Counted from the first letter of the stretch, positions 24,553 through 34,325 are shown. The stretch is 64,000 bases of DNA from SFDP01 sp051891855 (GCA_051891855.1 JBJFFP010000074.1:1-64000), one strand, 5' to 3'. Program-made: numbers and translations. The notes: generated from the sequence alone by a model not told the origin.

Positions 24553-25371
24553 TTAATAATTGGCCTGACGGGCAATTTCCATATCCTCATCCTTTTTTAC
24601 AATCACCCCAATAAAAGGCAGCTCTTTCTTGATCTTATCTGCTGAAATACCTCCAATCTGCAAGGCATTTACCCAATCGATTAATTCTGAGGTGCTGGGC
24701 TTTTTCCGAATATCTCTGATTCCCCGAATGTCATAGAAAACATCCATGGCATTTTTCAAAAGCACCTCATCTACATCCGGATAATGGACTTTTACGATTT
24801 CCTCCATCAGATCCTTTTCAGGAAAATCTATATAATGAAAAATACATCTTCTCAGAAATGCATCTGGTAGCTCTTTTTCCGCATTAGAAGTAATAATCAC
24901 AATAGGACGCTGTCTTGCCCGGATGGTTTCCTTCGTCTCTGGAATATAGAATTCCATCTGATCCAGCTCCCATAACAGGTCATTGGGAAACTCCAAATCT
25001 GCCTTATCAATTTCATCAATCAGCAGGACAACCTGTTCTTCAGAGGCAAAGGCCTCTCCCAGCTTTCCCAATTTAATATAAGCAGAAATATTATGAACAT
25101 CATTTTCTCCAAACTGTCCATCATAAAGCCTCTGAATCGTATCATACACATAAAGTCCATCCTGGGCTTTAGTAGTGGATTTGATATTCCAGATAACCAG
25201 CTTCTTCCCTAATGAGGCGGCAACTGCTTCTGCCAGTCTGGTTTTACCTGTTCCCGGTTCTCCTTTGATCAACAGGGGCTTCTTCAGAGTAATAGCCACA
25301 TTTACCGCACTTAATAATTCCGGTGAGGCTACGTACTCTTCGGTTCCCTGAAATTGTGTATCTGTCTTCAT
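24553..25371 (-). CDS. MoxR-family AAA+ ATPase
   Basis: This 272-residue AAA+ protein has Walker A GEPGTGKTR near residues 38-46, Walker B LLIDEIDKAD near 118-127, sensor 1 TSNAEKELPDAF and an arginine finger in FLRRC. MoxR proteins form rings that work with VWA partners, here the next gene. I place the start at the ATG ending at 25371, with AAAGGA 8 bases upstream; a GTG directly before it is possible. It follows gpsA by 14 bases. Confidence 0.88.
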   Translation of the reverse strand: MKTDTQFQGTEEYVASPELLSAVNVAITLKKPLLIKGEPGTGKTRLAEAVAASLGKKLVIWNIKSTTKAQDGLYVYDTIQRLYDGQFGENDVHNISAYIKLGKLGEAFASEEQVVLLIDEIDKADLEFPNDLLWELDQMEFYIPETKETIRARQRPIVIITSNAEKELPDAFLRRCIFHYIDFPEKDLMEEIVKVHYPDVDEVLLKNAMDVFYDIRGIRDIRKKPSTSELIDWVNALQIGGISADKIKKELPFIGVIVKKDEDMEIARQANY

Positions 25372-25385
25372 CACTTAATTCCTTT

Positions 25386-26396
25386 CTATTCCCAGGGCAA
25401 ATCAGAATGCTCCAGCTTCCTGTCACGCAGCATTAAATCCTTTACCGCTTCTGCTGCCGGCTTATTATCAAACAATACCGCATTTACCTGCTCAATAATA
25501 GGCATGGAAACCTTGTATTTTTCTGCCAGCCTTATTGCTGCTTTGGCAGAATACACTCCTTCTACCACCATTTTCACCTCTGCCATAGCTTCATCCATGG
25601 TCTTGCCCTGTCCAATCAGCATACCGGCCTTACGATTTCTTGAGTGCTTACTGGCACAGGTTACAATCAAATCCCCTATACCGGACAAACCATTAAAGGT
25701 TTCAGCCTTTCCACCCATTGCAATCCCCAAACGGGCAATTTCCGCAATTCCTCTGGTAATCAGGGCAGCCTTTGTATTGTCTCCGTATCCTAATCCATCG
25801 GCAATTCCGGCAGCCAGAGCCACCACATTTTTCAAGGCAGCCCCCAGTTCAATTCCACATACATCAGGGCTGATGTAAACACGGAATACCTGATTCATAA
25901 AAATACTCTGTAAATACTCTGCCGCTACCTTCTCTCTGGCACCTACCACGATTGTGGTAGGCAGTCCTCTCCCCACTTCCTCGGCGTGAGAAGGGCCGGA
26001 CAAAACGGCTGTTTTAGCCTGAGGAATCTCCTCTTCAATTACCTGAGACAGGGTCATCAGCGTGGCTTCTTCAATTCCCTTTGCCACATTCACAATAATC
26101 TGTCCTTCCTTTACCACTTCCTTTAAGGAATGGGCCGTGCTTCTGACAAAGGGTGAGGGTACGGCAAGTACCAATACTTCTTTTCCTTCAGCAGCCGCTT
26201 CTAAATCTGTGGTAAACTCCATATCCTCCGGAAGCTTTACTCCCGGGAGCTTATCCACGTGCTCTCTTTTGGTTTTCAGCATTTCCACTTCGTCTTCCAG
26301 AATACTCCAGACGGTAATCTTATGGCCATTACCGTGTAAAAGCTTTGCCAGAGCTATTCCCCAGCTCCCCGCTCCCATTACTCCAATTTTAATCAT
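25386..26396 (-). CDS. gpsA: Glycerol-3-phosphate dehydrogenase [NAD(P)+]
   Basis: This enzyme reduces dihydroxyacetone phosphate to sn-glycerol 3-phosphate, the backbone for phospholipids. The nucleotide-binding motif GAGSWGIAL is at residues 8-16; the VLSGPSHAEEVGRGLPT segment and the catalytic Lys in ELGAALKNVVALAAG are present. The 336 residues are standard. It overlaps the plsY stop by ATGA, tying precursor supply to the acyltransferase that uses it. Confidence 0.96.
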   Translation of the reverse strand: MIKIGVMGAGSWGIALAKLLHGNGHKITVWSILEDEVEMLKTKREHVDKLPGVKLPEDMEFTTDLEAAAEGKEVLVLAVPSPFVRSTAHSLKEVVKEGQIIVNVAKGIEEATLMTLSQVIEEEIPQAKTAVLSGPSHAEEVGRGLPTTIVVGAREKVAAEYLQSIFMNQVFRVYISPDVCGIELGAALKNVVALAAGIADGLGYGDNTKAALITRGIAEIARLGIAMGGKAETFNGLSGIGDLIVTCASKHSRNRKAGMLIGQGKTMDEAMAEVKMVVEGVYSAKAAIRLAEKYKVSMPIIEQVNAVLFDNKPAAEAVKDLMLRDRKLEHSDLPWE

Positions 26397-27055
26397 GATT
26401 TTTCTTCCCCTTTAACTTTCTTAAATAAATAGGTTTTTCGTTCCGTACGCGTAAGAAGTCGTTTGATATTTTCACGATGCTTCCAGTAAGCCATCATCGT
26501 CATGAGAAAGCCGATCAGATACATTTCATTTAAGGCTGCCTGATTCATATTCCCCAAGCTTCCCTTTTGTCCCATAACCACCAGCTGAATTATAAATCCG
26601 GCATAAACCAGAAGTGAGCCCAAAGACACATAGTGGGTAAGCAGATAGGCCCCCACAAACAGAATCAGCCCCACCAGCACAAACCAAGGATTCATGGATA
26701 GAATTAACCCTGCTGTTGCCGCTATCCCTTTTCCTCCCTTGAATCCCAAATAAAAAGGATAATTATGCCCTAAAATTGCACCTGCTGCAGTATACAGTAC
26801 CAGAAGATATTCTAATTCAGGTGCATAGGGTACAATAAAGATTCTCACCACTGCAATAGCCAGAATCGTTTTTACAATATCCCCAAACAGTACAATAACC
26901 CCTGCCCTGGCACCCAATACACGAAGAGTATTGGTCGTTCCTGCATTACCGCTTCCCCTGGTGCGAATATCGATTCCATGAAGCCTTCCATACAGGTAAG
27001 CAGTCTGAAACAGACCAAAAACGTATCCTATCAATAAACAAATAACGCGAATCAT
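26393..27055 (-). CDS. plsY: Glycerol-3-phosphate acyltransferase PlsY
   Basis: This 220-residue inner-membrane enzyme transfers the acyl group from acyl-phosphate to glycerol 3-phosphate, the first step of phosphatidic acid synthesis. Conserved PlsY motifs are GSGNAGTTN near residues 35-43, GHNYPFYLGFKGGKG near 97-111 and a late membrane segment. About five membrane helices are apparent. The acyl-phosphate comes from PlsX, which is encoded at the right end of this window. It overlaps gpsA by 4 bases and follows der by 1. Confidence 0.95.
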   Translation of the reverse strand: MIRVICLLIGYVFGLFQTAYLYGRLHGIDIRTRGSGNAGTTNTLRVLGARAGVIVLFGDIVKTILAIAVVRIFIVPYAPELEYLLVLYTAAGAILGHNYPFYLGFKGGKGIAATAGLILSMNPWFVLVGLILFVGAYLLTHYVSLGSLLVYAGFIIQLVVMGQKGSLGNMNQAALNEMYLIGFLMTMMAYWKHRENIKRLLTRTERKTYLFKKVKGEEKS

Positions 27056-27056
27056 T

Positions 27057-28397
27057 CTATTTCTGATTGTCCTTTCTCTCTCGAATAATAAATTTCAGGG
27101 GTGTTCCTCTAAAGCCAAAGGCATTTCTAATCTGATTCTCTATATATCTGGTGTAAGAAAAATGCATCAGTTCCTTATCATTTACAAAAATAACAAAGGT
27201 GGGCGGTTTTACAGAGGCCTGTGTAATATAGTACAGACGAAGCCGTTTTCCCTTATCCGAGGGTGGCTGCTGCATGGCAACCGCTTCCGCCATAATTTCA
27301 TTCAGCACACCGGTGGATACTCTCAGCGTACAATTTTCAATGACTGCATCAATGGTCTCAAAAAGCTTTGGAAGCCTCTGTCCCGTAAGAGCAGAAATAA
27401 ATACCATTTCGGCATAGGGCATAAAAGAAAGAGTGTCCTGAATCTTTTTGGTAAACTTATAAATGGTTTTGTCATCCTTGATAATGCTGTCCCATTTATT
27501 TACGGCAATAATCATTCCCTTACCCCGTTCATGGGCAATTCCCGCAATCTTTGCATCCTGCTCCGTCACTCCTTCACCTGCATCGATCAGAAGCACCACA
27601 ACGTCTGCCCGTTCCACTGCCGTAACCGTGCGGATAATCATATAACGCTCCAGCTCTTCCTTAATCTTATTTTTACGACGAAGTCCTGCGGTATCAATAA
27701 ATACATATTCTCTTCCGTTGTGAAGCACAGGGGTATCTACCGCATCCCGGGTCGTTCCGGCAATATCCGATACGATCAACCGGTTTTCTCCCAACAGCTT
27801 ATTGATCAGGGAAGACTTTCCCACATTGGGCTTTCCTACGATGGCGATTCTTGGACGATCATCCTCCTCCTCTTCTGCCTCCTCCCGGGGAAAATGAGAA
27901 ATAACGATGTCCAGCATATCTCCGATACCCAGGCGGTTGGCTGCCGAAACAGGTACAGGATCACCGATACCCAGATTATAGAACTCATAGATATCCGCCA
28001 TATATTTATCAAAGCTGTCCACCTTATTAACCACTAGGATTACCGGCTTCTTGGAACGCCTCAGCATATCGGCAACCTTGGAATCTGCATCCACCAGTCC
28101 CTGCTTTACATCCACCAGAAAAATAATCACATCCGCCGTTGCCATGGCAATCTCTGCCTGCTGACGCATCTGTGAAAGAATAATATCCTTACTGTCCGGC
28201 TCAATACCTCCTGTATCAATCAGGGTAAAGCTGCGGTTCAGCCAGCTTACATCCGCATAAATACGGTCTCTGGTAATGCCCGGCGTATCCTTTACAATGG
28301 CAATCTTTTCCCCCACCAGTGCATTAAATAAGGTGGATTTCCCTACATTTGGTCTTCCCACAACAGCAACGATAGGTTTACCTTTTCCTGTACTCAT
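27057..28397 (-). CDS. der: Double-GTPase ribosome assembly factor Der (EngA)
   Basis: This 446-residue GTPase helps assemble the 50S subunit. Two G domains in tandem are seen, each with P-loop GRPNVGKST / GKPNVGKSS, a DTGG / DTAG switch and NKVD / NKWD specificity motifs, followed by a KH-like C-terminal domain. It overlaps the DUF512 gene by ATGA and precedes plsY, an order conserved in clostridia. Confidence 0.96.
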   Translation of the reverse strand: MSTGKGKPIVAVVGRPNVGKSTLFNALVGEKIAIVKDTPGITRDRIYADVSWLNRSFTLIDTGGIEPDSKDIILSQMRQQAEIAMATADVIIFLVDVKQGLVDADSKVADMLRRSKKPVILVVNKVDSFDKYMADIYEFYNLGIGDPVPVSAANRLGIGDMLDIVISHFPREEAEEEEDDRPRIAIVGKPNVGKSSLINKLLGENRLIVSDIAGTTRDAVDTPVLHNGREYVFIDTAGLRRKNKIKEELERYMIIRTVTAVERADVVVLLIDAGEGVTEQDAKIAGIAHERGKGMIIAVNKWDSIIKDDKTIYKFTKKIQDTLSFMPYAEMVFISALTGQRLPKLFETIDAVIENCTLRVSTGVLNEIMAEAVAMQQPPSDKGKRLRLYYITQASVKPPTFVIFVNDKELMHFSYTRYIENQIRNAFGFRGTPLKFIIRERKDNQK

Positions 28398-29725
28398 TTC
28401 TTCATCACCTTCTCCAAAAAATCGTATCCGCTTGATTTTACAATATCTATGGGCACTTGTAAAGCGGTTTCCAGGTCTGCAAGCGTGTAATCATCCAGCA
28501 AAACCGTTTCCCCGCTTCTTAGAACATTCTCCGGAAGAAGCACTCTTGTCCCCAGTGGAAGTTCTTTCCCCTGTGCAATGATATCCGTACCCGTCATCAG
28601 CCCGCTGACGGTTATCCTTTCTCCGAAATAATCATTGCGAATGGCATGCACATGAATGGTAAGACCTTCCACCTGCTCCATGATCCTCTGAGCCATTTCC
28701 TTAATAACAGGATAGCTGAGTCTTCCGGTTAATACTGCCAACTCCTCCTTCTTACAGAGAGGCCCATTCTTCTTTAATTCCATCAGCTTCTTATAGGCTT
28801 CTTCAAATTCGTTTTTAAATAATCTGAGCATCCCCACTCCATTATCCAGCTGCAGATAACCATCGTAGCGCTCCTGCTCTGGCAGCTCCCGGCCTGCCAG
28901 CAGATACCATTCGTCGCTGGCATGTACAAAATGAAGTCCAAATTCTTCTTCTGCCTTTTTCTGCCATTTTTCAATTAAGGTAATCACCTGCTTTGCCTCT
29001 TCAGCCGTAAAGGGTTCCAGGGGATAAAGACCCTCCCTAAACTTTGAAAGGCCTACTGGAACCACCGACACACTTCTGAGATGAGGAAGATACCCATACA
29101 GGTCTCTGATGCTTCTTTCCAGCTCTGTTCCGTCATTGATTCCTTTACAAAGCACAATCTGTCCATTCATCTCTATTCCGGCCTCATAAAAGCGATCCAC
29201 TTTTTTTAATGCATCTGCCGCAAAGCGATTGTGAAGCATCATTTTACGTAGCTCAGGATTGGTGGTCTGAAAGGAGATATTGATGGGAGCCAGATGATAC
29301 TGAATTATACGCTCCACATCATCCTCCGACATATTGGTCAAGGTAATATAATTTCCCTGGAGAAAGGACAATCGGGAATCATCATCCTTAAAATAAAGCG
29401 TTTCCCGCATTCCCGGCGGCATCTGATCAATAAAACAAAAGATACATTTATTCGTACAGGTTCTGTACTCGTCCATTAGTCCCTGCTCAAATTCCATACC
29501 CAGGTCCTCATCCGCCTCTTTATCAATTTCCAGAAGCCATTCCTCTCCATCCGGTTTACGAATCAATACCTCTACGTATTCATCCTCTGCCAGATACTGA
29601 TAGTCAAAAATATCTTTAATGGGCCGATCATTAATGGCTACCAGCACATCTCCCGCCTCTATTCCCAGCTCTTCGGCTATACTTGCCGGTACAACTCTCG
29701 CTACTCTATGCTCATTTTTTTTCAT
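28394..29725 (-). CDS. DUF512 PDZ/radical-SAM-like protein
   Basis: This 443-residue protein begins with a PDZ-like domain (about residues 1-60, VARVVPASIAEELGIEAGD) followed by a Cys-X3-Cys-X2-Cys motif (CTNKCIFC near 87-94) typical of radical-SAM enzymes, then the DUF512 domain. The reaction is unknown; members are common upstream of der in clostridia. I place the start at the ATG ending at 29725, with GGAG 8 bases upstream; the open frame extends further but lacks a site. It is first in the long operon and has a near-consensus promoter. Confidence 0.85.
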   Translation of the reverse strand: MKKNEHRVARVVPASIAEELGIEAGDVLVAINDRPIKDIFDYQYLAEDEYVEVLIRKPDGEEWLLEIDKEADEDLGMEFEQGLMDEYRTCTNKCIFCFIDQMPPGMRETLYFKDDDSRLSFLQGNYITLTNMSEDDVERIIQYHLAPINISFQTTNPELRKMMLHNRFAADALKKVDRFYEAGIEMNGQIVLCKGINDGTELERSIRDLYGYLPHLRSVSVVPVGLSKFREGLYPLEPFTAEEAKQVITLIEKWQKKAEEEFGLHFVHASDEWYLLAGRELPEQERYDGYLQLDNGVGMLRLFKNEFEEAYKKLMELKKNGPLCKKEELAVLTGRLSYPVIKEMAQRIMEQVEGLTIHVHAIRNDYFGERITVSGLMTGTDIIAQGKELPLGTRVLLPENVLRSGETVLLDDYTLADLETALQVPIDIVKSSGYDFLEKVMKK

Positions 29726-29753
29726 ATTCTTCTCCAATCTATAAGACAGTTTT

Positions 29754-29782
29754 ATTGTACTGAAAAAATTGGATTCTGTCAC
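29754..29782 (-). promoter_or_regulatory. Promoter of the DUF512-der-plsY-gpsA operon
   Basis: The minus strand reads GTGACA (29777-29782), a 17-base spacer and TACAAT (29754-29759), each one mismatch from consensus. Confidence 0.7.
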
Positions 29783-29789
29783 CTTAATC

Positions 29790-29818
29790 TTGACACTAAA
29801 TAAGAGGAAGTTTATAGT
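29790..29818 (+). promoter_or_regulatory. Promoter of prs
   Basis: The plus strand reads TTGACA (29790-29795), a 17-base spacer and TATAGT (29813-29818). Its -35 box lies 7 bases from the -35 box of the divergent DUF512 promoter, so polymerases at the two would compete. Confidence 0.8.
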
Positions 29819-29860
29819 AAGAAAGGATTCCATGCGAAAACAAGATTTATGGAGGTTCCC

Positions 29861-31051
29861 ATGCCTAATTTACAAATGTTAGAAAATAAGCTGCCCGTTG
29901 CCCCTTTGAAGCTGGTGGTAATGGACTCAGCAAAAGAACTGGGAGAGGAAATTAATGCTTACCTGGTGGAATTTCGCAGACACTTGCAGAATACCTTTCA
30001 GAATATGCCTTCCTGGGAGGGTTATGCTGAAAATTCCTACCTGACCCAGGCTGACTGCCCCCGTTTCGGAACAGGGGAAGCCAAAGGGATTTTTTATGAA
30101 TCCATTCGGGGTAAGGATCTGTATATTCTGGTGGATATTTGCAATCACAGTATCACATATACGATTAATGGTCATATCAACCACAAATCTCCTGATGACC
30201 ATTATCAGGATTTGAAACGAATTATTGCTGCTGCCACCGGAAAGGCTCATCGGATTAATGTAATCATGCCTTTCCTCTATGAAGGACGTCAGCATAAGCG
30301 TTCTAACCGCGAATCCTTGGACTGTGCCTTTATGCTGGAGGAACTCTACTCTATGGGGATCAATAACTTTATTACCTTTGATGCTCATGACCCCAGAGTC
30401 TGTAATGCAATTCCCCTGCACAGCTTCGACAATTATATTACCCCATACCAATTTATCCGTGGTCTTTTGGATAAGGAAAAGGATTTGATTATCGACAAGG
30501 AGCACCTGGTGGTAATCAGTCCTGATGAGGGAGCATTAAACCGAACCGTATTCTTTGCCAACGTCCTGGGGGTAAATACCGGTATGTTCTATAAACGCCG
30601 GGACTATACCACTATTGTCAATGGAAAAAATCCCATAATCGCCCATGAGTTTTTGGGAGACAGCCTAGACGGAAAGGATGTCATTATACTGGACGATATG
30701 ATTTCCTCCGGGGAAAGCATGATTGATACCGCAAGACAGCTTAAGGAAATGCACGCAAACCGCGTTTTTATCTGCTGCACCTTCGGTCTGTTTACCAATG
30801 GACTTCAGGCATTTGATGAGGCATTTGAGAAAGGCTATTTTGAAAAAATACTGACTACCAATCTCAATTATCTTCCGCCCCTAATTTATGAACGTCCATA
30901 CTACCTTCAGGCAAATATGAGTAAGTTTATCGCCTCCATTATTGATTTTATGAATCATGATGTCTCAATGGAAAATGTCTATACGCCTGCAGATAAAATT
31001 CATAAGGTTTTAGACCGTTACAATAAACGTCTTCCTCTGGATGAGGATTAG
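29861..31051 (+). CDS. prs: Ribose-phosphate pyrophosphokinase (long form)
   Basis: This enzyme makes PRPP from ribose 5-phosphate and ATP for purine, pyrimidine, histidine and tryptophan synthesis. The ribose-phosphate loop DDMISSGES (about residues 278-286) and the DAHDPR and SPDEGALNR segments are present. It is 396 residues, versus about 315 for the classical enzyme; the extra length is partly an N-terminal extension, as in a clostridial subgroup. I place the start at the ATG at 29861, after GGAGG and 5 bases. It is a single-gene plus-strand unit with promoter and terminator. Confidence 0.85.
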   Translation: MPNLQMLENKLPVAPLKLVVMDSAKELGEEINAYLVEFRRHLQNTFQNMPSWEGYAENSYLTQADCPRFGTGEAKGIFYESIRGKDLYILVDICNHSITYTINGHINHKSPDDHYQDLKRIIAAATGKAHRINVIMPFLYEGRQHKRSNRESLDCAFMLEELYSMGINNFITFDAHDPRVCNAIPLHSFDNYITPYQFIRGLLDKEKDLIIDKEHLVVISPDEGALNRTVFFANVLGVNTGMFYKRRDYTTIVNGKNPIIAHEFLGDSLDGKDVIILDDMISSGESMIDTARQLKEMHANRVFICCTFGLFTNGLQAFDEAFEKGYFEKILTTNLNYLPPLIYERPYYLQANMSKFIASIIDFMNHDVSMENVYTPADKIHKVLDRYNKRLPLDED

Positions 31052-31059
31052 CATAACAC

Positions 31060-31104
31060 AAAGCAGCAGCCAAAGTATATATTCTTCAGCTGCTGCTTTA
31101 TTTT
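31060..31104. terminator. Bidirectional terminator between prs and the kinase gene
   Basis: A perfect 11-bp stem (31060-31070 with 31089-31099, AAAGCAGCAGC/GCTGCTGCTTT) with an 18-base loop is followed by TTTATTTTA on the plus strand. Confidence 0.85.
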
Positions 31105-31115
31105 ACCTTCAATCT

Positions 31116-33596
31116 TTATTGTGATACCATCACCGGAAAACGAATCATTACCTTGAATAAATCTCCGTCCACCTGAACTTCAAATTCTCCATCCTGAATT
31201 TCAACAAGATTCTTAGCGATAGACAGTCCCAGACCGCTTCCTTGTGCTTGACGGGATTGATCTCCCTGGATAAACCGTTCTGTCAAGTCCTCCGCCTGAA
31301 TCTCTAAAAACCGCTCAGAGATATTCTTTGCAGAAAACACAATCTGCCTTCGTCCGCCTTCTTCCTTTTCTTCCATTTCAATATAGACCCGTGTCCCCTG
31401 CATAGCATATTTAGCAATATTCTGGAAAAGATTTTCCAATACTCTCCATAGCTGGCTGCTGTCTGCTTCAATGCAGGCAGGATGTTCCGTCAGCTTGGTC
31501 ACAATCTGCAGATTCTTATTCTCAAATTCTTCACTAAATTCTCCCAGTGCCTGGCGAACCAGCTCTGAAAAATCTATAGTCTCAAATTGGATGCTGATGT
31601 TTCCTGAAGAAATCTTGGATGCCTCTACCAAATCATCAATCAGCTGTTTCAGCCGCTGGGATTTATTATCCAGAACCTCCAGATACGCTTTTATTTTTTT
31701 ATCCGAAGGATTTTCCCGTTTTAATAAATCCACATAGGTAATAATGGAAGTAAGGGGTGTTTTAATATCGTGAGAAACATTGGTAATCAAATCCGCTTTC
31801 AACTTCTCATCCTTCATACTGGTTTCCACCGCTTTATGGATGCCGCTGCCAATGCTGTTTACCGAATTGGCCAGTCTCAGATTCTCCCCGTGCAGATGAA
31901 CCGTATTAATCCTGTACTTAACCTTTCCGTCCTTAATCATCTCTATGCCTTCGATAATCTCTTCCCTGGCCTTACTCTCCCGGTATAAATAGACACCGAT
32001 TATCATATCCACCAAAAATGCACCGATTACACCCCCGATTCCTAAAAGAACCATAATCAGATTGAGCATCAGAAAAATTACATAGGGAATCCATGTACGG
32101 GAAACCAGACTACCATTATCATAGGTTTTTACAATAAAGGCCCTGCCTTCTACTCCTATTTTTCTCAGCAGTGTTGTCTTCCATAGCGCTTTAGCCTTAA
32201 TTCGCCTCAATAAGCTGAAATACAGCCTTATCCCTGTCTCATTGATAAAAAAGGCAGCTAGTCCCGCTACTACAGGCAGCCAGTGATAGCCAATGGTGCC
32301 TGCCTTATATCCGGTAATCAACTCACTCCCCAGTCCTACCAGTGCCAGCTGAGGAAGAATAACCAAAAAAACCCATATTTCTATAGGAAAGCTGTCCTGT
32401 TTTAATATCCTCCAGGTGAGTTCACCTTCTTCATTTACCGCCCTTCCTTCCTTAAAGGTAAGGTAAAGCATAAGCAAAAGGATCAAAGAAAAGGCAACTG
32501 CACAGCAAATCCATAGGCTTCCCGTCAGAGCTGAGGCATGCTTCAGTTCCTCCCTGACCAAATAGAATTCATCCTGTACAGGATAATCCGTATCTACCCA
32601 GAACCATACTCCCGTATTATCACCAAAGGTATAGTCATAGCTTTTCAGCATACTGCGCATCTGAGCCGCAGTAATATCCATATTGGTATTTATCTGCAGC
32701 TTATCCGGATTAAAATAAAGAAACCGGCCGCCTGATGCCTTAATTCCCGAAGTAATATCATCTACCGATTTTCCGGCAAAGCTTTCCCCGCTGTTGCTAT
32801 AGTAAACCGGCCCTTTTTCTGTCTGAATCTTAAAACAGAATCGAATATTCGTATGATCGGCGGCATACTGGGTCTGCATTTTCGTATATTCTGTATAGTT
32901 GGAAAACAGGCTTTTTGCTGAAAGCTCTAAATTCTCCTTCAACTGCTCATACTCGGTTACATTAGAAGCACATTTCATCAAATCCTTCCCGTCAACAGTT
33001 TTGTAACGGGGTACCAGAACCTCCATGGCATACCTATCGTTTTCAGTAGGAGCCAAGCCCAGGCTCTCAGCATTTTCTTCCCCCTCAGTTGTATATATGG
33101 ATACCCCCGGTATAGTTTCCCGGGTATAAACAGCCTCGTTTTGCAAAAATAACTGATTTAATTCCTCCCATGTACCGATTACCGCATTATAAGTAAATCC
33201 ATAATTTCCCCATTTAATTAAATCGTCCAGATAATATTCGGCAGTAGGCTGCTCCTCTGCCAGAGCATCGGTTCGGTTGGCATAGAGAGAAATATCTACT
33301 TTTTTACGATTATCATATTGACCGTCCGTTTCCAGCTGATTACAAATTACTACATAGCGTGTAATCTGCTCCATATTCCCTTTAAGTAAAGTCTGAAAAA
33401 TTTCCTGCTCCTCAAAGGCTTTATCCTTCTCCCAGAAAGGAATACTGTAACGATAAGCTATCCCATAGGCTGTATGAATGGTCAAAAAGGAATTCATCAG
33501 AATAAAGGTTAAACTGACTGCCAGAAGAACAACCAGAATCCTTTCTGCAAACAACAAAACTTCTCTTTTTTTACCACCCAATACTTTTTTTCTCAT
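31116..33596 (-). CDS. Large membrane sensor histidine kinase
   Basis: This 826-residue kinase has an N-terminal membrane helix (about residues 17-37), a large outside region to about 350, then several membrane helices (about 352-375, 403-425, 438-458 and 505-540). The cytoplasmic kinase core follows: H-box NVSHDIKTPLTS near 620, the N-box ENLFQNIAKYA and G-box GSGLGLSIAKNL near the end. The outside domain is unknown. It follows its cognate response regulator by 25 bases. The input signal cannot be told from sequence. Confidence 0.88.
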   Translation of the reverse strand: MRKKVLGGKKREVLLFAERILVVLLAVSLTFILMNSFLTIHTAYGIAYRYSIPFWEKDKAFEEQEIFQTLLKGNMEQITRYVVICNQLETDGQYDNRKKVDISLYANRTDALAEEQPTAEYYLDDLIKWGNYGFTYNAVIGTWEELNQLFLQNEAVYTRETIPGVSIYTTEGEENAESLGLAPTENDRYAMEVLVPRYKTVDGKDLMKCASNVTEYEQLKENLELSAKSLFSNYTEYTKMQTQYAADHTNIRFCFKIQTEKGPVYYSNSGESFAGKSVDDITSGIKASGGRFLYFNPDKLQINTNMDITAAQMRSMLKSYDYTFGDNTGVWFWVDTDYPVQDEFYLVREELKHASALTGSLWICCAVAFSLILLLMLYLTFKEGRAVNEEGELTWRILKQDSFPIEIWVFLVILPQLALVGLGSELITGYKAGTIGYHWLPVVAGLAAFFINETGIRLYFSLLRRIKAKALWKTTLLRKIGVEGRAFIVKTYDNGSLVSRTWIPYVIFLMLNLIMVLLGIGGVIGAFLVDMIIGVYLYRESKAREEIIEGIEMIKDGKVKYRINTVHLHGENLRLANSVNSIGSGIHKAVETSMKDEKLKADLITNVSHDIKTPLTSIITYVDLLKRENPSDKKIKAYLEVLDNKSQRLKQLIDDLVEASKISSGNISIQFETIDFSELVRQALGEFSEEFENKNLQIVTKLTEHPACIEADSSQLWRVLENLFQNIAKYAMQGTRVYIEMEEKEEGGRRQIVFSAKNISERFLEIQAEDLTERFIQGDQSRQAQGSGLGLSIAKNLVEIQDGEFEVQVDGDLFKVMIRFPVMVSQ

Positions 33597-33621
33597 TTCT
33601 CCCTCATTCTCTGCTTTTCAG

Positions 33622-34314
33622 CTATTGTTTCTCAATTTTATATCCTACTCCCCAGACTACCTTCAAATATCTGGGTTCCTTAGGATTTATTTCAATCTTT
33701 TCCCGAATATGGCGAATATGTACAGCTACCGTATTATCTGCTCCGATGGCTTCTTCCTCCCAGATACTTTCATAAATCTGTTGGATGGGAAATACTCTTC
33801 CCTGGTTTTTCACTAATAAAAGCAGAATATTATATTCAATGGGAGTCAGTCTTACCCCTTCCCCATCGACAGTTACCTCCTTGGTATCGTCATTGATTAT
33901 TAATCCACCGGCCTGGTAGATTCGGCTGCTTTCCACTGCCATATTTCCGAACTTCGTATAACGCCTCAACTGAGACTTTACTCTGGCAACCAATTCCAAA
34001 GGATTAAAGGGCTTGGTAATATAGTCATCTGCTCCGATATTCAGCCCCAGAATCTTATCTGCATCCTGTGATTTTGCAGAAAGAAAAATAATGGGAATGC
34101 TGCTTTTTTCCCGTATTTTCATCGTTGCACGAATGCCATCCATTCCAGGCATCATAATATCCATAATCAGCAGGTGAATTTCCTGATTCTTCATCGCCTC
34201 CAGAGCCTGTTCACCGCTGTAAGCCTTAACCACCTGATAGCCTTCCTGCATTAGATAGATTTCAATGGCATCTACAATTTCTTTTTCATCATCACATACA
34301 AGTATTCTATTCAT
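33622..34314 (-). CDS. OmpR-family response regulator
   Basis: This 230-residue regulator has a receiver domain with acidic pocket CDDEKE, phospho-acceptor Asp in LIMDIMMPGMDG near residue 52 and the FLSAKSQD and ITKPFNP motifs, followed by a winged-helix domain ending VWGVGYKIE. It binds DNA when phosphorylated by the kinase encoded next. The ribosome site is GAGGG. Target genes are unknown. Confidence 0.93.
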   Translation of the reverse strand: MNRILVCDDEKEIVDAIEIYLMQEGYQVVKAYSGEQALEAMKNQEIHLLIMDIMMPGMDGIRATMKIREKSSIPIIFLSAKSQDADKILGLNIGADDYITKPFNPLELVARVKSQLRRYTKFGNMAVESSRIYQAGGLIINDDTKEVTVDGEGVRLTPIEYNILLLLVKNQGRVFPIQQIYESIWEEEAIGADNTVAVHIRHIREKIEINPKEPRYLKVVWGVGYKIEKQ

Positions 34315-34325
34315 TTTCCCTCTTC

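Noticed and set aside
27162..28037. A 291-codon plus-strand ORF opposite der
   Set aside because: It is an antisense shadow of der with no family features.
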